Source of the DNA: JAPLFM01 sp964650885
GTDB lineage: Bacteria; Bacteroidota; Ignavibacteria; Kapaibacteriales; UBA2268
Assembly: GCA_964650885.1 (NCBI GenBank)
Contig: CAZYXG010000023.1
Location: 1-34,925, forward strand
Direction of reading: 5' to 3'
Length of the DNA stretch: 34,925 bases
Below are positions 33,231 to 34,925 of this stretch, piece after piece. Under the pieces are notes generated by a model. That model made no database searches. It saw nothing but the letters and a program-made list of their open reading frames with translations, and was not told where the DNA came from. The stretch's first letter is position 1. Each line of letters opens with the position of its first letter. The position numbers and the translations under genes are program-made.

Positions 33231-34925
33231 ATGACGATTAATAATAAAATCAAAGCTTTTCTAATTGGATGTTTTGTGTGTCAAACTGCATTGGCTCAAA
33301 ACCCACTGACAATACCTCCTACGCTTACTGGCAATAATTTTGACTTAGAAATTAAAGATAGCGTAACTCAATTCTTTAAAGGAATTAATACACCAACTTA
33401 TGGAATTAATGGCAATATATTAGCCCCAACTATTATAGTAAATAAGTGGGATTGGGTTAAACTGAACGTAAAAAATTCATTAAAAGGAAATGGAAATTCG
33501 ACCACAATTCATTGGCATGGACTTCATGTTCCGCCAGAAGACGATGGCGGACCGCACCAAATTATTGAGCAAGGGAGCACTTGGAGTCCTGAATTTCAAA
33601 TATTAAATAATGCTGGAACATTCTGGTATCATCCACACGGCGATAGAAAAACTGATTTGCATGTATCGGCTGGTATAGCTGGTTTTTTTATAGTAAAAGA
33701 TTCAGCTGAAGCAGCATTGAACCTTCCTAGGACTTATGGTGTGGACGATATCCCATTGGTAGTTCAAACAAAAGCTTTCGATATGTTTAATAGAATTGCA
33801 ATTGCAACAGAAGAAGACTCTACAGTTTGTACAAATGGAATTGTAAATGCATATTATGATTTGCCTGCACAAGTGGTTAGATTCCGCATAGTGAACGGAT
33901 CTTCTATGCGTACATTTAACTTTGGTTTTACTGACAATAAATCATTTAAGCTAATAGCAACTGATGCTGGGCTTATAGATAGCGCAATTAATTTGACAAG
34001 GATTATACTTAGCCCAGGCGAAAGAGTAGAGCTATTATTGGATTTGCAGGGTATGCAAGGCAAAGCAATAAGTTTGATGAGCTTTAGTTCTGAAATGCAA
34101 AATGGAATATATGGTGCGAAAACAGTGCAAGGAATGATGGGAGCGACTATTCCCGATTATGATAAAAACCCATTGAATGGTGCTGATTTTGAAATATTAA
34201 AAATTAATGTAGTTGCTCAAACTGCAAACCCAGTTACAACAACTCCAAATAAATTAGTAAAAAATATTCTTTGGACAAACTACACTGAAACAAGAAATTT
34301 AGACTTACTACCCGATACAATGATGGATCCGAAAACTATGTTAGTTGGGCCATTTAACATAAATGGCGAAATGTTTGATATGGAAAAAATTAATATTAGA
34401 ACATATTTAAACAACACAGAAAAATGGAGAATTACTAACCGAACTGGTATAGCTCATCCATTTCATATCCACGATGTTCATTTTTATTTACTGAATGTGA
34501 ACGGTGGAGAAGTGCCAGACTATTTGCGTGGGAAAAAAGATGTTGTTTTAGTTTTGCCAAATCAGTACGTGGACTTTATTACTAAGTTTGAAAATTTCGC
34601 CGATGATATGATTCCATATATGTATCATTGCCATTTGCTTCACCACGAGGACGATGGAATGATGGGTAGTTTCTTAGTGCTTGACACAACTGCAATGTCG
34701 GTTGAAAATGATGAATTTGGGGAAGTATCATTTTATCCAAATCCAACAAATAATATTTTAAATATTACTTTGCCAAATAATAATAGTAATTCAGAAATTC
34801 GCATAATCAATATTTTAGGCGAAGCTGTTCTTATAGAAAATAGAAACGAAGTAAATTCTAAAATTGATGTTTCTGCATTGGCAAAAGGGATATATGTTTT
34901 AGAAATAAGAAATCGAGAAAAAATA
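33231..34925 (+). CDS. Multicopper oxidase with T9SS sorting domain (3' end cut by window)
   Basis: An open frame of 565 codons from ATG 33231 runs off the window. Signal peptide about 1-23 (AFLIGCFVCQTALA then QNP). It is a three-cupredoxin oxidase of the CueO/CotA/bilirubin oxidase kind. All four copper motifs are present: HWHGLH (94-99), YHPHGD (His134, His136), HPFHIHDVHF (His409, His412, His414), and HCHLLHHEDDGM (466-477) with Cys467 as type 1 ligand and Met477 as its axial ligand. A T9SS domain starts at SFYPNPTNN (about 500) and reaches GIYVLEIRN at the edge, so only about ten residues are missing. The enzyme should oxidise a substrate (Cu(I), Mn(II), phenol or similar, not decidable here) with O2 at the cell surface. 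It follows the previous gene by ten bases. Confidence 0.92.
   Translation, partial: MTINNKIKAFLIGCFVCQTALAQNPLTIPPTLTGNNFDLEIKDSVTQFFKGINTPTYGINGNILAPTIIVNKWDWVKLNVKNSLKGNGNSTTIHWHGLHVPPEDDGGPHQIIEQGSTWSPEFQILNNAGTFWYHPHGDRKTDLHVSAGIAGFFIVKDSAEAALNLPRTYGVDDIPLVVQTKAFDMFNRIAIATEEDSTVCTNGIVNAYYDLPAQVVRFRIVNGSSMRTFNFGFTDNKSFKLIATDAGLIDSAINLTRIILSPGERVELLLDLQGMQGKAISLMSFSSEMQNGIYGAKTVQGMMGATIPDYDKNPLNGADFEILKINVVAQTANPVTTTPNKLVKNILWTNYTETRNLDLLPDTMMDPKTMLVGPFNINGEMFDMEKINIRTYLNNTEKWRITNRTGIAHPFHIHDVHFYLLNVNGGEVPDYLRGKKDVVLVLPNQYVDFITKFENFADDMIPYMYHCHLLHHEDDGMMGSFLVLDTTAMSVENDEFGEVSFYPNPTNNILNITLPNNNSNSEIRIINILGEAVLIENRNEVNSKIDVSALAKGIYVLEIRNREKI

Noticed and set aside
1..34925. Transposons, prophage, toxin-antitoxin, restriction or defence genes, tRNA or rRNA
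   Set aside because: None of the reading frames or spacers shows a transposase, integrase, phage or defence motif, inverted-repeat ends or a tRNA T-loop.

Overview
The window is about 35 kb of AT-rich, gene-dense bacterial DNA. It looks like a member of the Bacteroidota/Chlorobiota (FCB) group. The evidence is at least five proteins ending in a type IX secretion system (T9SS) C-terminal sorting domain (FPNP/YPNP, then GxYxLxI and a basic tail), many lipoproteins and outer-membrane barrels, a CarboxypepD_reg/plug/barrel TonB-type receptor, a YceI plus DUF5777 pair, and upstream TAnnTTTG boxes. A Kapaibacteria/Ignavibacteria-like lineage is possible, but the sequence alone does not settle the genus. 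No rRNA, tRNA, CRISPR array, transposase or phage gene was seen.

Layout. 1-805: remains of a frame-broken WD40/T9SS cargo gene and a truncated signal-peptide ORF. 806-3324: gatC, kdsB, a DUF1801 protein and a lipoprotein. 3421-5264: a tight three-gene unit of CX4CH cytochrome lipoprotein, YceI-like protein and DUF5777 barrel. 5401-7809: a TonB-dependent-receptor-like barrel. 7810-8366: a minus-strand gene graveyard with a decayed secreted aspartic-protease-like gene and an orphan T9SS tail. 8391-11770: a lipoprotein that looks like an inorganic pyrophosphatase stripped of its metal ligands, a PAS histidine kinase overlapping a four-helix membrane protein, and a cyclase-family hydrolase. 11849-12857: tandem TerB-like proteins. 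12968-14575 (minus): pgi. 14620-23975: three consecutive arylsulfotransferase-like secreted proteins, the last two being 1.1-kb-residue paralogues with six FnIII-like repeats each. 24140-28850: a FabA-type dehydratase, a minus-strand outer-membrane protein and a VPS10/BNR-repeat secreted protein. 28979-30316: UDP-glucose dehydrogenase. 30512-34925: a closely spaced operon of secreted redox-type proteins (CxxC thioredoxin-like, two copies of a CxxCH protein, a small T9SS protein, and a multicopper oxidase cut by the window end).

The most unusual content is (i) the run of three ASST-like genes, (ii) the T9SS-addressed thioredoxin/haem/multicopper-oxidase operon, in which the second CxxCH copy has lost its haem-ligand histidine and 71 codons, (iii) the lipoprotein pseudo-pyrophosphatase, and (iv) decayed T9SS cargo genes. 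A 100-N scaffold gap at 32376-32475 lies inside the tandem repeat, so copy number and structure there are uncertain. All functional statements come from reading motifs by eye; no database search was run.
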